From Pseudovibrio sp947494035 (lineage in GTDB: Bacteria; Pseudomonadota; Alphaproteobacteria; Rhizobiales; Stappiaceae), in contig CANLTN010000014.1 of the NCBI GenBank assembly GCA_947494035.1, positions 37,281 to 101,280 of the forward strand: a stretch of DNA of 64,000 nucleotides, in the 5' to 3' direction. The notes below the pieces were generated by a model that saw only the letters and a program-made list of their open reading frames with translations, searched no databases and was not told where the DNA came from. A program made the translations under genes and the position numbers. Positions within the stretch are counted from its first letter, which is position 1. Each line of letters begins with the position of its first letter. Below are positions 43,902 through 52,254 of this stretch, piece by piece.

Positions 43902-44655
43902 GGGTGACGGGTAAGTAGGCTGCAAAACGCATGCAGACGTGGTCTACCTCCCAACCTTTTTCGCTTGAATACAGCTGTGGTTCTAGGCGTTTAATGAGTT
44001 CCTTGTAAAAGCGTTTTTTCTGCGGCTCGTTCAGTTGCTGTGTAAGGGTGTCGGTAAAGAGTTCCAGCCAGCCCTTGATATCGGTCTCCAGAGTGGTTCT
44101 GCGGTCAATTTCAGTGTGATAGATGATTGAGAAGCCCGCCTCTTTCAGAGCGCGGACGTAGGTTTCCGGCGGCGGGAAAATCCATGGGCTTTTGTAGGGG
44201 CCGAATCCTGCGTCTTCCGCGAATAATTGCTCCATGGCAGATCGGATGATGCGGCAGTTCTTGTCGGAGCCCATCTCGCCAACAAAACGGCCTCCAGGCT
44301 TCAGGGCTTTCTTCACACCGTGAATAACCCCTCTATAGTCCTGCATCCAGTTGAGGGCGGCGTTGGAGAAGACTGCGTTGAATTCTCCTTCGAATTCCAT
44401 GTTTTCGGCGGAGATATGAAGAGTTTTGATGCCTTTTTCCTCTGTCAGCGCGAGCATATCTGGTGCCGTGTCAATGCCGGTCACGATAGCGCCGCGGCTC
44501 TGGATCTCCTGCGCCAGTGTGCCATCACCGCATCCCAGATCCAGAATGCTTTCTCCGTGTTGTACGGCAAGCAATTCCAAAACCTCCTGCCCAAAGCTGG
44601 TGATATAGGCGGCGTGCTTTAGGTAGTTCTGTGCGGTCCACTTCTGCCTGGCCAT
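43894..44655 (-). CDS. Class I SAM-dependent methyltransferase
   Basis: This 253-residue Rossmann methyltransferase carries motif I ESILDLGCGDGTLA with Asp of motif II in VTGIDTAPDML, and FNAVFSNAALNWM as motif IV. Overall it resembles trans-aconitate methyltransferase-like enzymes, which share the GCGxG loop and an SNAALxW segment; the actual substrate cannot be inferred. The last 8 bases overlap the convergent AsmA-like gene at 43894-43901. Confidence 0.85.
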   Translation of the reverse strand: MARQKWTAQNYLKHAAYITSFGQEVLELLAVQHGESILDLGCGDGTLAQEIQSRGAIVTGIDTAPDMLALTEEKGIKTLHISAENMEFEGEFNAVFSNAALNWMQDYRGVIHGVKKALKPGGRFVGEMGSDKNCRIIRSAMEQLFAEDAGFGPYKSPWIFPPPETYVRALKEAGFSIIYHTEIDRRTTLETDIKGWLELFTDTLTQQLNEPQKKRFYKELIKRLEPQLYSSEKGWEVDHVCMRFAAYLPVTLT

Positions 44656-44760
44656 GCGTGTTCCCCTAAAATAACAGGGGCAGATTAGGATATAGGGCCT
44701 AGTTCAAAGTGGAGCTGACTGGATGCAATTGCTTAAACTTGCAGGGTTTTGCGGGCATAG

Positions 44761-44789
44761 AAAAAGCCGGGTACGGGGCCCGGCTTTTT
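44761..44789 (-). terminator. Terminator of tyrS
   Basis: The stem AAAAAGCCGGG / CCCGGCTTTTT with a short loop lies 24 bp beyond the tyrS stop. A and T runs flank both sides. Confidence 0.88.
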
Positions 44790-44812
44790 CAAATTGGTTA
44801 TCTATCAGTTGG

Positions 44813-46066
44813 TTAGACCGGCTTTAGAAGAACGTGTTTTTTCTTACCAAGAGAGAGTTTGACCACGCCGTCGTCGGTCAGGTCTGCCTGCGTAACGGTG
44901 CGGGTGTGATCTTGTTCCGCTTTGTCGTTGATGCGCACTGCGCCGCCTTTGATGTTGCGGCGGACTTCACCATTGGAAGCGCACAGGCCTGCTGTCACAA
45001 ACAGGTTGAGGATGCCGAGGCCTTCGGTCAGCTCATTTTCTGCAATCTCGATGGTTGGTAGGCCAGCTGCGTTTTCGCCTTCTTCAAAGGCTTTGCGAGC
45101 GGTTTCAGCGGCTTTCTCAGCTTCCTCGCGACCATGGAGCAGGGCGGTTGCTTCTGTTGCGAGTATCTTCTTGGCGTCGTTGATTTGCGCGCCGTCCATG
45201 CTTGCCAGACGTTTGATTTCGTCCATTGGCAAAATGGTGAAGAGTTTCAGGAACTTCTCAACGTCCGCATCTTCGGTGTTGCGCCAGAACTGCCAGTAAT
45301 CGTAAGGGCTTAGCATATCGGCGTTGAGCCAGACTGCGCCTGCTGCGGTTTTGCCCATCTTTGCGCCGGAAGCTGTGGTCAGCAACGGGGTGGTGAGAGC
45401 GAACAGTTCTTTGTCTGCCAAACGACGACCGAGGTCCACGCCGGAGAGGATGTTGCTCCACTGATCGGAACCACCCATCTGCAGGCGGCAGCCGGTGCGG
45501 CGGTGGATTTCGAGGTAATCGTAGCCCTGAAGTAGCATGTAGTTGAACTCAAGGAACGACAGATGCTGTTCGCGTTCCAGACGCAGGCGCACGCTGTCGC
45601 GCTGGATCATCTGGTTGACAGAGAAGTAGCGGCCTACATCACGCAGGAAGTCCATGTAGTTGAGTTTGAGCAGCCAGTCGGCGTTGTCCATCATCATTGC
45701 ATCGGAAGGACCGTCGCCAAAGGTCAGAAACTTTTCAAAGACTTGCTTGATCCCGTCTTTGTTGTTCTCGATGTCTTCATCGGTCAGAACCTTGCGGCTT
45801 TCGTCTTTGCCAGTCGGGTCGCCAACGCGGGTTGTGCCGCTTCCCATGAGGGTGATCGGGCGGTGGCCAGTCTTCTGGAACCAATGCAGCATCATGATCT
45901 GCACGAGGGAGCCAACGTGCAAGCTGGTCGCGGTACAGTCAAAGCCAATATATGCGGTGACGGTCTCGTTGGCGCACAGTTCGTCCAGCCCTTCGGCGTT
46001 GGAGAGTTGGTGCAGAAAACCGCGTTCTTCCATTGTCCGCATAAATTCGGATTTATATGAGCTCAT
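44813..46066 (-). CDS. tyrS: Tyrosyl-tRNA synthetase
   Basis: This 417-residue class Ic synthetase charges tRNA-Tyr. The HIGH-type motif is HVGS at residues 50-53 in CTATSLHVGSLVQ. The substrate pocket includes YIGFD and MGGSDQWSNI, and KMSKS takes the form KMGKT near residue 237 in SGAKMGKTAAG. The C-terminal 65 residues form an S4-like RNA-binding domain (ASNGEVRRNIKGGAVRIND). The length is typical of the bacterial TyrS group. Confidence 0.98.
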   Translation of the reverse strand: MSSYKSEFMRTMEERGFLHQLSNAEGLDELCANETVTAYIGFDCTATSLHVGSLVQIMMLHWFQKTGHRPITLMGSGTTRVGDPTGKDESRKVLTDEDIENNKDGIKQVFEKFLTFGDGPSDAMMMDNADWLLKLNYMDFLRDVGRYFSVNQMIQRDSVRLRLEREQHLSFLEFNYMLLQGYDYLEIHRRTGCRLQMGGSDQWSNILSGVDLGRRLADKELFALTTPLLTTASGAKMGKTAAGAVWLNADMLSPYDYWQFWRNTEDADVEKFLKLFTILPMDEIKRLASMDGAQINDAKKILATEATALLHGREEAEKAAETARKAFEEGENAAGLPTIEIAENELTEGLGILNLFVTAGLCASNGEVRRNIKGGAVRINDKAEQDHTRTVTQADLTDDGVVKLSLGKKKHVLLKPV

Positions 46067-46872
46067 TGGTCAAGCCTGTTCAATTTACTGAGTATTTCCA
46101 AGTTGAAAGGTCTATACCTGAGTTTTTGAAGGGTTTCACTCGTTTTTTCCCGAAAGCTCAAAAGCTATGCGGAGTACTTGGAATTGTGCGGAAAATTTCG
46201 CTTGCAACAAACATTTTTGTCGTTGTGAGGAGGGGATGGGCTTAGCTGTAGGCAAAAGAAAACCCCGCGTCCTTCTCGAAGGACTTGCGGGGTTTTGCTT
46301 TTGTAGTTGGATCGCCGCGATTTACCGTTTCAAGGCTATTTGCTGGGGCGTTTTATTTGATTTCCGCCCGCGTACGTCCGGGTTCGATCCATGCTTACCG
46401 TCTGATGACGCGCAGTCGCTCAGGCCGTTTTTGTAGTCCTGATATATTGTACATCTCGCAGAGGGAATTCAAAAATGCTCAATCGCCTTTATGAGTACCG
46501 TACGACATGCAGGTCTGGTGGAGTCATTTAATCTCCTTCTCTTGACCTGTTACTAAGATAGGAATGCCCGTGTTTCCTTTCAAGAGGTGAGGGCAAATAT
46601 TATCATGACTCGCTCAGGAAAATCGATTTTCGTTTGAAACGCGTAAGTAGAACAATGCTTTAGAGAGGCTGAAAAATAGGCTTCGCCCAGCAATACAGGC
46701 TTGTCGAAGGTGGATATCCTTATTGAATTTCATGGCTGGATTCGCGCTGTGATGAGGACCGATCGGGTTTGCGCGGATTTGTGCGTTGGTTTGCGTAATT
46801 TGCGTGTTTTATGCGTTGCTATGTTGAGGGGGCGGGCTTGAAAAAAGGTATCTATACCTGTGCGCTGATTGA
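46067..46872. other. 800-nt region between tyrS and glnA without a supported gene
   Basis: It holds the tyrS promoter and leader on the minus strand and a strong orphan terminator on the plus strand (see 46258-46301). Short frames at 46167-46436 and 46285-46494 run through that hairpin and have no ribosome binding site, so I do not call them. The region 46,310-46,860 shows no recognisable element. Confidence 0.5.
46258..46301 (+). terminator. Orphan rho-independent terminator
   Basis: A GC-rich stem (AAAACCCCGC / GCGGGGTTTT, extended by the inner pair GTCCTTC / GAAGGAC) is followed by TGCTTTTG. No plus-strand gene ends nearby, so it may close a small non-coding RNA that starts within the preceding 200 nt. 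Confidence 0.7.
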
Positions 46873-46877
46873 TGAAA

Positions 46878-46917
46878 AAAATAAAACCCCGACTGGGGCC
46901 AGTCGGGGTTTTATTTT
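46878..46917 (-). terminator. Terminator of glnA
   Basis: A 19-bp perfect inverted repeat, with A/T-rich ends and a CCCCGACTGG core, lies 56 bp beyond the glnA stop. It is symmetrical enough to stop transcription from both directions. Confidence 0.93.
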
Positions 46918-46972
46918 GTCTAAATGAAAGAGGCTGCTCTTTGCATTGGAGTTTGAGCAGCCCTTACATGTC

Positions 46973-48382
46973 TTAGACGGAGTAGTACATGTCGAACTCA
47001 ACCGGGTGAGGGGTCATGTCTGTGCGCATGACTTCTTCCATCTTGAGTTCGATGTAAGCGTCGATCTGGTCGTCGTCGAATACGCCGCCTGCTTTGAGGT
47101 ACTCACGGTCTGCATCGAGGCATTCCAGAGCTTCACGCAGGGATGCTGCAACGGTTGGGATCTCGGAGAGTTCTTCCGGTGGCAGATCGTACAGGTTCTT
47201 ATCCATTGCTTCACCAGGATGGATCTTGTTACGGATGCCATCAAGGCCAGCCATCAGCTGTGCAGCGAACGCCAGGTATGGGTTTGCAGAAGGATCGGGG
47301 AAGCGAACTTCAACGCGCTTGCCCTTCGGAGAAGATGTGAATGGAATACGGCAGGATGCAGAACGGTTCTGGGAAGAGTATGCCAGAAGAACTGGAGCCT
47401 CGTAGCCCGGTACCAGACGCTTGTAGGAGTTGGTGGACGCATTGGTGAATGCGTTCAGAGATTTCGCGTGCTTCAGGATGCCACCGATGAAGTACAGAGC
47501 ATTCTCGGAAAGGTCTGCGTACTGGTTGCCTGCAAAGGTTGGTTTGCCGTCTTCCCATAGGGAGAAGTGGCAGTGCATGCCTGTGCCGTTGTCGCCGAAG
47601 ACTGGCTTAGGCATGAAGGTCGCGGACTTGCCGTAAGCGTGAGCGACCTGATGAACCGCATACTTATAGATCTGCATGTGGTCAGCCATGGTGGTCAGGG
47701 TCTGGAACTGCATACCCAGTTCGTGCTGAGCAGCTGCCACTTCGTGGTGGTGCTTTTCAACCTTAACGCCCATGTCGGTCATGACGGAAAGCATTTCAGA
47801 ACGGATGTCCTGAGCGCTGTCGATTGGAGGAACCGGGAAGTAACCGCCTTTTGTGCGAGGACGGTGACCGAGGTTGCCGGACTCATACTCGCTGTCCATG
47901 TTTGATGGCAGTTCGGAACAGTCCAGCTTGAAGCCGGTGTTGTATGGATCGGATGCGAAGCGAACGTCATCGAAGATGAAGAATTCAGCTTCCGGGCCAA
48001 CGTATACAGTGTCGCCTGCGCCACATGCTTTTACATAGGCTTCAGCGCGCTTGGCTGTCATGCGCGGGTCACGGTTGTAACCTTCGCCTGTGCGTGGGTC
48101 CAGAACGTCACAGAAGATGGACATAGTGGACTGCGCGAAGAATGGGTCGATGTGAGCTGTTTCCGGATCTGGCATCAGCATCATGTCGGATTCGTTGATC
48201 GCCTTCCAGCCAGCGATAGAAGAACCGTCGAATGCAACGCCTTCAGCGAACATGTCTTCGTGCACCTGGGAAACATCCATGGTGACGTGCTGCAGCTTGC
48301 CGCGTGGATCAGAAAAACGAAGATCTACGAACTTTACGTCTTTTTCCTGGATTTCTTTCAAGACATCAGCGGAGGTCGTCAT
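46973..48382 (-). CDS. glnA: Glutamine synthetase, type I
   Basis: This 469-residue enzyme makes glutamine from glutamate, ammonia and ATP as a dodecamer. The signature FDGSSIAGWKAINESDM is near residue 55, the ATP site includes FMPKPVFGDNGTGMHCH, and Tyr398 in MDKNLYDLPPEE is the adenylylation site used by GlnE. An AGGAAG site precedes the ATG. It is the second gene of a glnB-glnA operon, with a 223-bp gap that could hold a further promoter. The upstream sigma-54 promoter and NtrC site place the operon under nitrogen control. Confidence 0.98.
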   Translation of the reverse strand: MTTSADVLKEIQEKDVKFVDLRFSDPRGKLQHVTMDVSQVHEDMFAEGVAFDGSSIAGWKAINESDMMLMPDPETAHIDPFFAQSTMSIFCDVLDPRTGEGYNRDPRMTAKRAEAYVKACGAGDTVYVGPEAEFFIFDDVRFASDPYNTGFKLDCSELPSNMDSEYESGNLGHRPRTKGGYFPVPPIDSAQDIRSEMLSVMTDMGVKVEKHHHEVAAAQHELGMQFQTLTTMADHMQIYKYAVHQVAHAYGKSATFMPKPVFGDNGTGMHCHFSLWEDGKPTFAGNQYADLSENALYFIGGILKHAKSLNAFTNASTNSYKRLVPGYEAPVLLAYSSQNRSASCRIPFTSSPKGKRVEVRFPDPSANPYLAFAAQLMAGLDGIRNKIHPGEAMDKNLYDLPPEELSEIPTVAASLREALECLDADREYLKAGGVFDDDQIDAYIELKMEEVMRTDMTPHPVEFDMYYSV

Positions 48383-48605
48383 AACTTCCTATTCCTCTTA
48401 TAAATTCGCCAGTGGCGTCGTGTTGTTCTGCTGAAGACCAAGCCTGACGGGAGTACTCCCCCCAACGCGTCATTGGTCCTCTGTTTAGTCCTAGAGTTTG
48501 CCCGCAGTGAGTTGCGTTCATGCAGGTAACTCTAATTCGGTGCTCTGCTCGTTCCCTGATCCGAAGACCTATTTCCACTTATCGGGTTGCGGGCAGAAAA
48601 TTTCC

Positions 48606-48944
48606 TTAAACAGCATCTTCACCGGTTTCGCCGGTGCGGATGCGGATGGCTTCTTCGATGTTTGAAACAAAGATTTTCCCATCACCAATCCGGCCTGTTT
48701 GTGCTGCATCTTTGACAGCTTCGACAGCTTTTTCGACAAGATCGTCGTTGAGTACGATTTCAACCTTCACCTTTGGCAGAAAGTCGACCACGTATTCGGC
48801 GCCGCGATAGAGCTCTGTATGGCCCTTCTGGCGGCCAAATCCTTTTGCCTCGGTAACGGTGATCCCCTGAAGGCCAACTTCCTGAAGTGCTTCTTTCACT
48901 TCATCCAGTTTGAACGGCTTAATGATCGCCTCGATTTTCTTCAT
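48606..48944 (-). CDS. glnB: Nitrogen regulatory protein P-II
   Basis: This 112-residue trimeric signal protein binds 2-oxoglutarate and ATP/ADP and controls GlnE and NtrB. It starts MKKIEAIIKPFKLDEVKEAL. The T-loop has GHTELYRGAEYVVDFLPK, with the uridylylated Tyr51 in the AEY segment. The C-terminal signature is KIFVSNIEEAIRIRTGE. An in-frame ATG three codons upstream (48953) is possible but sits too close to a GAGAG site; the ATG at 48944 has a better spacing. It precedes glnA, the arrangement typical of alphaproteobacteria. Confidence 0.97.
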   Translation of the reverse strand: MKKIEAIIKPFKLDEVKEALQEVGLQGITVTEAKGFGRQKGHTELYRGAEYVVDFLPKVKVEIVLNDDLVEKAVEAVKDAAQTGRIGDGKIFVSNIEEAIRIRTGETGEDAV

Positions 48945-49060
48945 GGTCGTCATACTCTCAGTTCGTCTTGTATCTGCCTGCGCTTCTGGTCTGGCATGCT
49001 CTTAAAAATGACCAGCGCGTGTGCAGAAAGTTCGTGCATCAAAACTTTTGCCATTTTGAA

Positions 49061-49076
49061 TGCAGAAACCGTGCCA
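49061..49076 (-). promoter_or_regulatory. Sigma-54 promoter of glnB-glnA
   Basis: On the minus strand the sequence reads TGGCACGGTTTCTGCA. It matches the sigma-54 consensus TGGCACG-N4-TTGCA at 11 of the 12 specified positions, with the -24 GG and -12 GC at the right spacing. Transcription would start about 105 bp before the glnB ATG. Confidence 0.88.
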
Positions 49077-49161
49077 GTTTCGTAAATTACATAAAAAGCC
49101 GCGAAAACGGGCAATTCGCTCCTTGAATAATAAGGGGGAAGTGCATCCGAGATATATTTCG

Positions 49162-49178
49162 TGCACAAGCGCTGTGCA
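49162..49178. promoter_or_regulatory. NtrC enhancer site upstream of glnB
   Basis: A perfect dyad TGCAC-N7-GTGCA, the NtrC binding consensus, lies about 85 bp upstream of the -24 element. A half site TGCAC follows at 49200-49204. Together with the sigma-54 promoter this indicates activation by NtrC when nitrogen is scarce. Confidence 0.82.
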
Positions 49179-49352
49179 TGTTGGTTAAAAATTGGGCAGT
49201 GCACGATTTATTCATCTCGGCAGAAACTAGGTGTTGGTTCTCTGCGCAAGGCAGGGTTATGTTGGTGTTGCAAACGCTGATGCAGTTTCTCGCGTGTGTT
49301 TATTCCAGTGCCGCAAGGCAATTTTGGGGCCGCGCGGTTAAAGGAGCGAGTG

Positions 49353-49802
49353 ATGAGGTTGGTTTCTCTCGATCATGTCGTGCTTACCGTTCATGACGTT
49401 GAACGTACCAGTCGTTTTTATCAGGACGTTCTGGGTATGACCGAGATCATATTTGGAGGTGGGCGACGGGCGTTGCATTTTGGACAGCAGAAGATCAATC
49501 TTCAACCGGTTGATATTGTTCATGAGCCGCTGGCCCGTGAGCAGGTGCCGGGCACCGCTGACCTGTGCTTCCTCGTTGAAAGTCTGGATGCCGCTATTGC
49601 ACGGCTGAATGCAGCCTCTGTGATAATTGAGGAGGGGCCGGCGTTTCGCACTGGTGCCAGCTCTCCGATCCTTTCCGTTTATATCCGTGACCCTGATGGC
49701 AATCTGATTGAGCTTTCCCAGCCTCAAGATGTGGTGATTGCCAGCGATGACACGGTGGGCGGGAAGGGCGCAAAAAAGACGGTGCCAAAGTCCAATCGGT
49801 AG
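49353..49802 (+). CDS. VOC-family (glyoxalase-fold) protein
   Basis: This 149-residue protein has one vicinal oxygen chelate repeat pair: LVSLDHVVLTVHDVERTSRFYQ at the start and YIRDPDGNLIELSQP at the end. These carry the His and Glu residues that usually bind a metal. Likely relatives include glyoxalase, dioxygenase and fosfomycin-resistance groups, but the substrate cannot be told. An AAAGGAG site fits the ATG at 49353; the open frame starts 19 codons earlier without a site. It is divergent from glnB. Confidence 0.85.
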   Translation: MRLVSLDHVVLTVHDVERTSRFYQDVLGMTEIIFGGGRRALHFGQQKINLQPVDIVHEPLAREQVPGTADLCFLVESLDAAIARLNAASVIIEEGPAFRTGASSPILSVYIRDPDGNLIELSQPQDVVIASDDTVGGKGAKKTVPKSNR

Positions 49803-50023
49803 GGCCGTCGGTGCCTTTATTGCGAATGCGCCCTTGCCAAGACTTAGATTATAGTCGGCAGTCTTTATGGAAGCATCAGGCGCAGGCTTTGTTTTGATGC
49901 TGATTCGGAACTGTTTTGCCGCATGTTGGTCAGGGGTAACTCATTAGCTTTTAGCAGGCTGTCCTGAGCTTATTGGTGGCGATCTGGAGCCAGATCCTGA
50001 TGGATTGGGAGTTGGAGAGCGTT

Positions 50024-51544
50024 ATGCATGAGTTGTTGACCCCGCTACAGATGAATAAGGCTGATCGGCTGACCATTGAAGGTGGCACTGCCGGTATCGA
50101 GTTGATGCATAACGCTGGCGAGGCTGTGTTTGATGCGATGGGACCGGTTTTGCAGTCCAAATCGCGCATCCTTGTGTTCTGTGGTCCGGGAAATAACGGA
50201 GGAGATGGCTTTGTTGTTGCGCAGCTTGCGGACAGTGATGGGCTGAATGTTTCTGTTGGGCTGTTGTGTGATCCGCAGATGCTGGAAGGTGATGCGGAGG
50301 TGGCCTACAATGAAATGGATCTTGATCTCACCTCTATGGACAGTATGCGGATCGCCCTCAGTGAGTTGGGCGAGGATGATGTGATTGTCGATGCCTTGTT
50401 CGGCGCCGGTCTGTCCCGTCCGCTTGATGGTGAGGTTCTGGAGCTGGTTCAGCAAATCAATGACAGTCCGGCGCAATGTGTTGCTGTGGATCTGCCGTCG
50501 GGCGTAAGCGGGCGGAGCGGAGCGGTGCTGGGTGAGGCTGTGCATGCGGATTTGACCGTCACGTTCTTTCGGGCCAAGCCGGGGCATTACCTTTATCCGG
50601 GGCGGTCTCATTGCGGAGAGGTTGTTGTTAAGCAGATTGGCCTTGATGAGGCTGTGTTGAAGCAACTCGGGCCGATGGCTTCTTATAACTGCAATGCCCT
50701 TTGGGGCGAGATTCCTGATGAGCCCAGTGTTGCGGGGCATAAATATAACCGAGGCCATACAATTGTTGTGAGTGGGCCGAAATTTTCAACCGGAGCCAGC
50801 CGTCTTGCGGCATTGGGAGCGCAGCGGGCAGGCAGCGGGCTTGTTACTGTTGTGGCGCGGGAGCAGGCGGCGCTGGTGCACGCGGCCCATCTGACGAGTG
50901 TTATGATCCGTCAGGCGGAGCGGATTGCGGATTTTGAGCAGATTTTGGAAGATGAGCGTTTCAATTCAGTTGTGATTGGTCCTGCTGCCGGTGTTGGCCG
51001 GGAAACGCAGGAGAGGGTGGCCGAGTGCCTTTCTGGTAAGCGCGGGGTTGTTCTGGATGCTGATGCGTTGATGTCGTTTGAGGGCAAGCCAGAAGATCTT
51101 TTTGGATATATTGCTGAGGCTGGGAGCGCTGGGCATGTGGTGTTGACGCCGCATGAAGGTGAGTTCCGGCGGCTGTTCCCTGATCTATTGGGACCGGCCT
51201 CAACCGATTGCAAAGTGGAGCGAACCCGAAAAGCAGCAGAACGGGCTGGGGCGGTGGTTGTGCTGAAAGGCGCAGATACTGTCATTGCTGATCCGACTGG
51301 GCGAGCGGCGATCAATACGAGCGGTACGCCATGGCTTGCCACTGCGGGGTCTGGTGATGTGCTTGCCGGTGTGATTGGCGGGTATCTGGCGCAGGGGCTG
51401 AGTGGTTATGAGGCTGCTGCAAAAGGTGTGTGGGTGCATGGGCGTGCTGCTGAAATAGCCGGAGCAGGGCTCATTGCTGAAGATGTGATTGCTTGTATTC
51501 CCGAGGTGGTGAGTGAACTCTCTGAGTTCGTGAGTGATTTTTAG
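50024..51544 (+). CDS. nnr: Bifunctional NAD(P)HX epimerase and ADP-dependent dehydratase
   Basis: This 506-residue fusion repairs hydrated NADH and NADPH. The N-terminal YjeF epimerase half has VFCGPGNNGGDGFVVAQ and VDLPSGVSGRSG. The C-terminal kinase-fold dehydratase half begins near HKYNRGHTIVVSG and contains VLTPHEGEFRRLFP and ATAGSGDVLAGVIGGYL, the nucleotide-binding end. The start at 50024 has GGAGAG 5 bp upstream. Its position next to glnB-glnA is common in alphaproteobacteria, and the gene is usually called yjeF or nnr. Confidence 0.95.
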   Translation: MHELLTPLQMNKADRLTIEGGTAGIELMHNAGEAVFDAMGPVLQSKSRILVFCGPGNNGGDGFVVAQLADSDGLNVSVGLLCDPQMLEGDAEVAYNEMDLDLTSMDSMRIALSELGEDDVIVDALFGAGLSRPLDGEVLELVQQINDSPAQCVAVDLPSGVSGRSGAVLGEAVHADLTVTFFRAKPGHYLYPGRSHCGEVVVKQIGLDEAVLKQLGPMASYNCNALWGEIPDEPSVAGHKYNRGHTIVVSGPKFSTGASRLAALGAQRAGSGLVTVVAREQAALVHAAHLTSVMIRQAERIADFEQILEDERFNSVVIGPAAGVGRETQERVAECLSGKRGVVLDADALMSFEGKPEDLFGYIAEAGSAGHVVLTPHEGEFRRLFPDLLGPASTDCKVERTRKAAERAGAVVVLKGADTVIADPTGRAAINTSGTPWLATAGSGDVLAGVIGGYLAQGLSGYEAAAKGVWVHGRAAEIAGAGLIAEDVIACIPEVVSELSEFVSDF

Positions 51545-51937
51545 AGCGCCTCGGTTTGGTGTAAGTCCGGCTGGATGCGGCGTGCCTTCTATCCAGGGGA
51601 GAGCATGAAGAACTTTGATCGCCATAACTCTGCCCGTCTTGAGGGCGATAAAGCAGGGGTGGTCGCCGGAAGTTGTCTTTGAAGGCATCTTGACGACTTT
51701 TGCAAAGTGCGCTCTCTTGCGGCTTTGTGATAAAATAGTCTGTACACGCTGATAGATAAGGTGGTTGCCAGACCAGATAAAAAGATGTGATGCGCTCTTT
51801 AATCTGAGAAATGAGTGCCTGAATGACGTAATGCACAGTTTCATAGGTAGAAATCGCGTGGAAAACCAAGAACTGGGCATAAACAACGCATTAGGTGGTT
51901 GACTTCTCTCGGGTTCCCATTTAGCTACCCCTCCAAC
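51545..51937. other. Intergenic region between nnr and tRNA-Leu
   Basis: About 390 nt with no supported gene. Minus-strand frames here are only open readings of low quality. The promoter of the tRNA must lie in the last 100 bp. Confidence 0.4.
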
Positions 51938-52020
51938 GCGGCTGTGGCGAAATTGGTAGACGCACTAGATTTAGGTTCTAGCGGGAGACCGTGGGGGTTC
52001 GAGTCCCTCCAGCCGCACCA
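51938..52020 (+). tRNA. tRNA-Leu(TAG)
   Basis: This is an 83-nt tRNA with the acceptor stem GCGGCTG pairing with CAGCCGC, an encoded CCA end and a discriminator A. The anticodon stem CTAGA / TCTAG encloses the loop TTTAGGT, giving anticodon TAG. A long variable arm is present, as expected for class II tRNA-Leu, and the T loop is TTCGAGT. Confidence 0.97.
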
Positions 52021-52199
52021 TATCCCCGGTGATACGGTGCATAAATAAACGACCGTAGCTTATCGGAAACGGAAAAGTTGAGGGCGTTGTCGAGGTTCGG
52101 TTTATGCTCACCCTTTCGTCAGGCGGATAAGAGCTGAGGGATTTTACCCGAAGCGTTTTTCCCTCTTCGAAATTTGGTGTTATGTTTACCGTGCTGGGG

Positions 52200-52243
52200 C
52201 AAACCATTATTGGTTTGTCGGTACACGTCCTAAATCAAGGACG
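52200..52243 (+). promoter_or_regulatory. Two small hairpins in the tig leader
   Basis: CAAACCA-TTAT-TGGTTTG (52200-52217) is a perfect 7-bp stem; CGTCC / GGACG (52226-52243) forms a second. The right arm of the second contains the likely ribosome binding sequence AAGGA of tig, so it could influence translation. Confidence 0.4.
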
Positions 52244-52254
52244 AAGCAAAGCAA

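Noticed and set aside
46370..46400. tRNA-like GGTTCGATCC motif
   Set aside because: No acceptor, D or anticodon arm can be folded around it, and the flanking bases do not form a T stem.
46167..46494. Two short plus-strand frames between tyrS and glnA
   Set aside because: They cross a strong terminator and have no ribosome binding site or domain.
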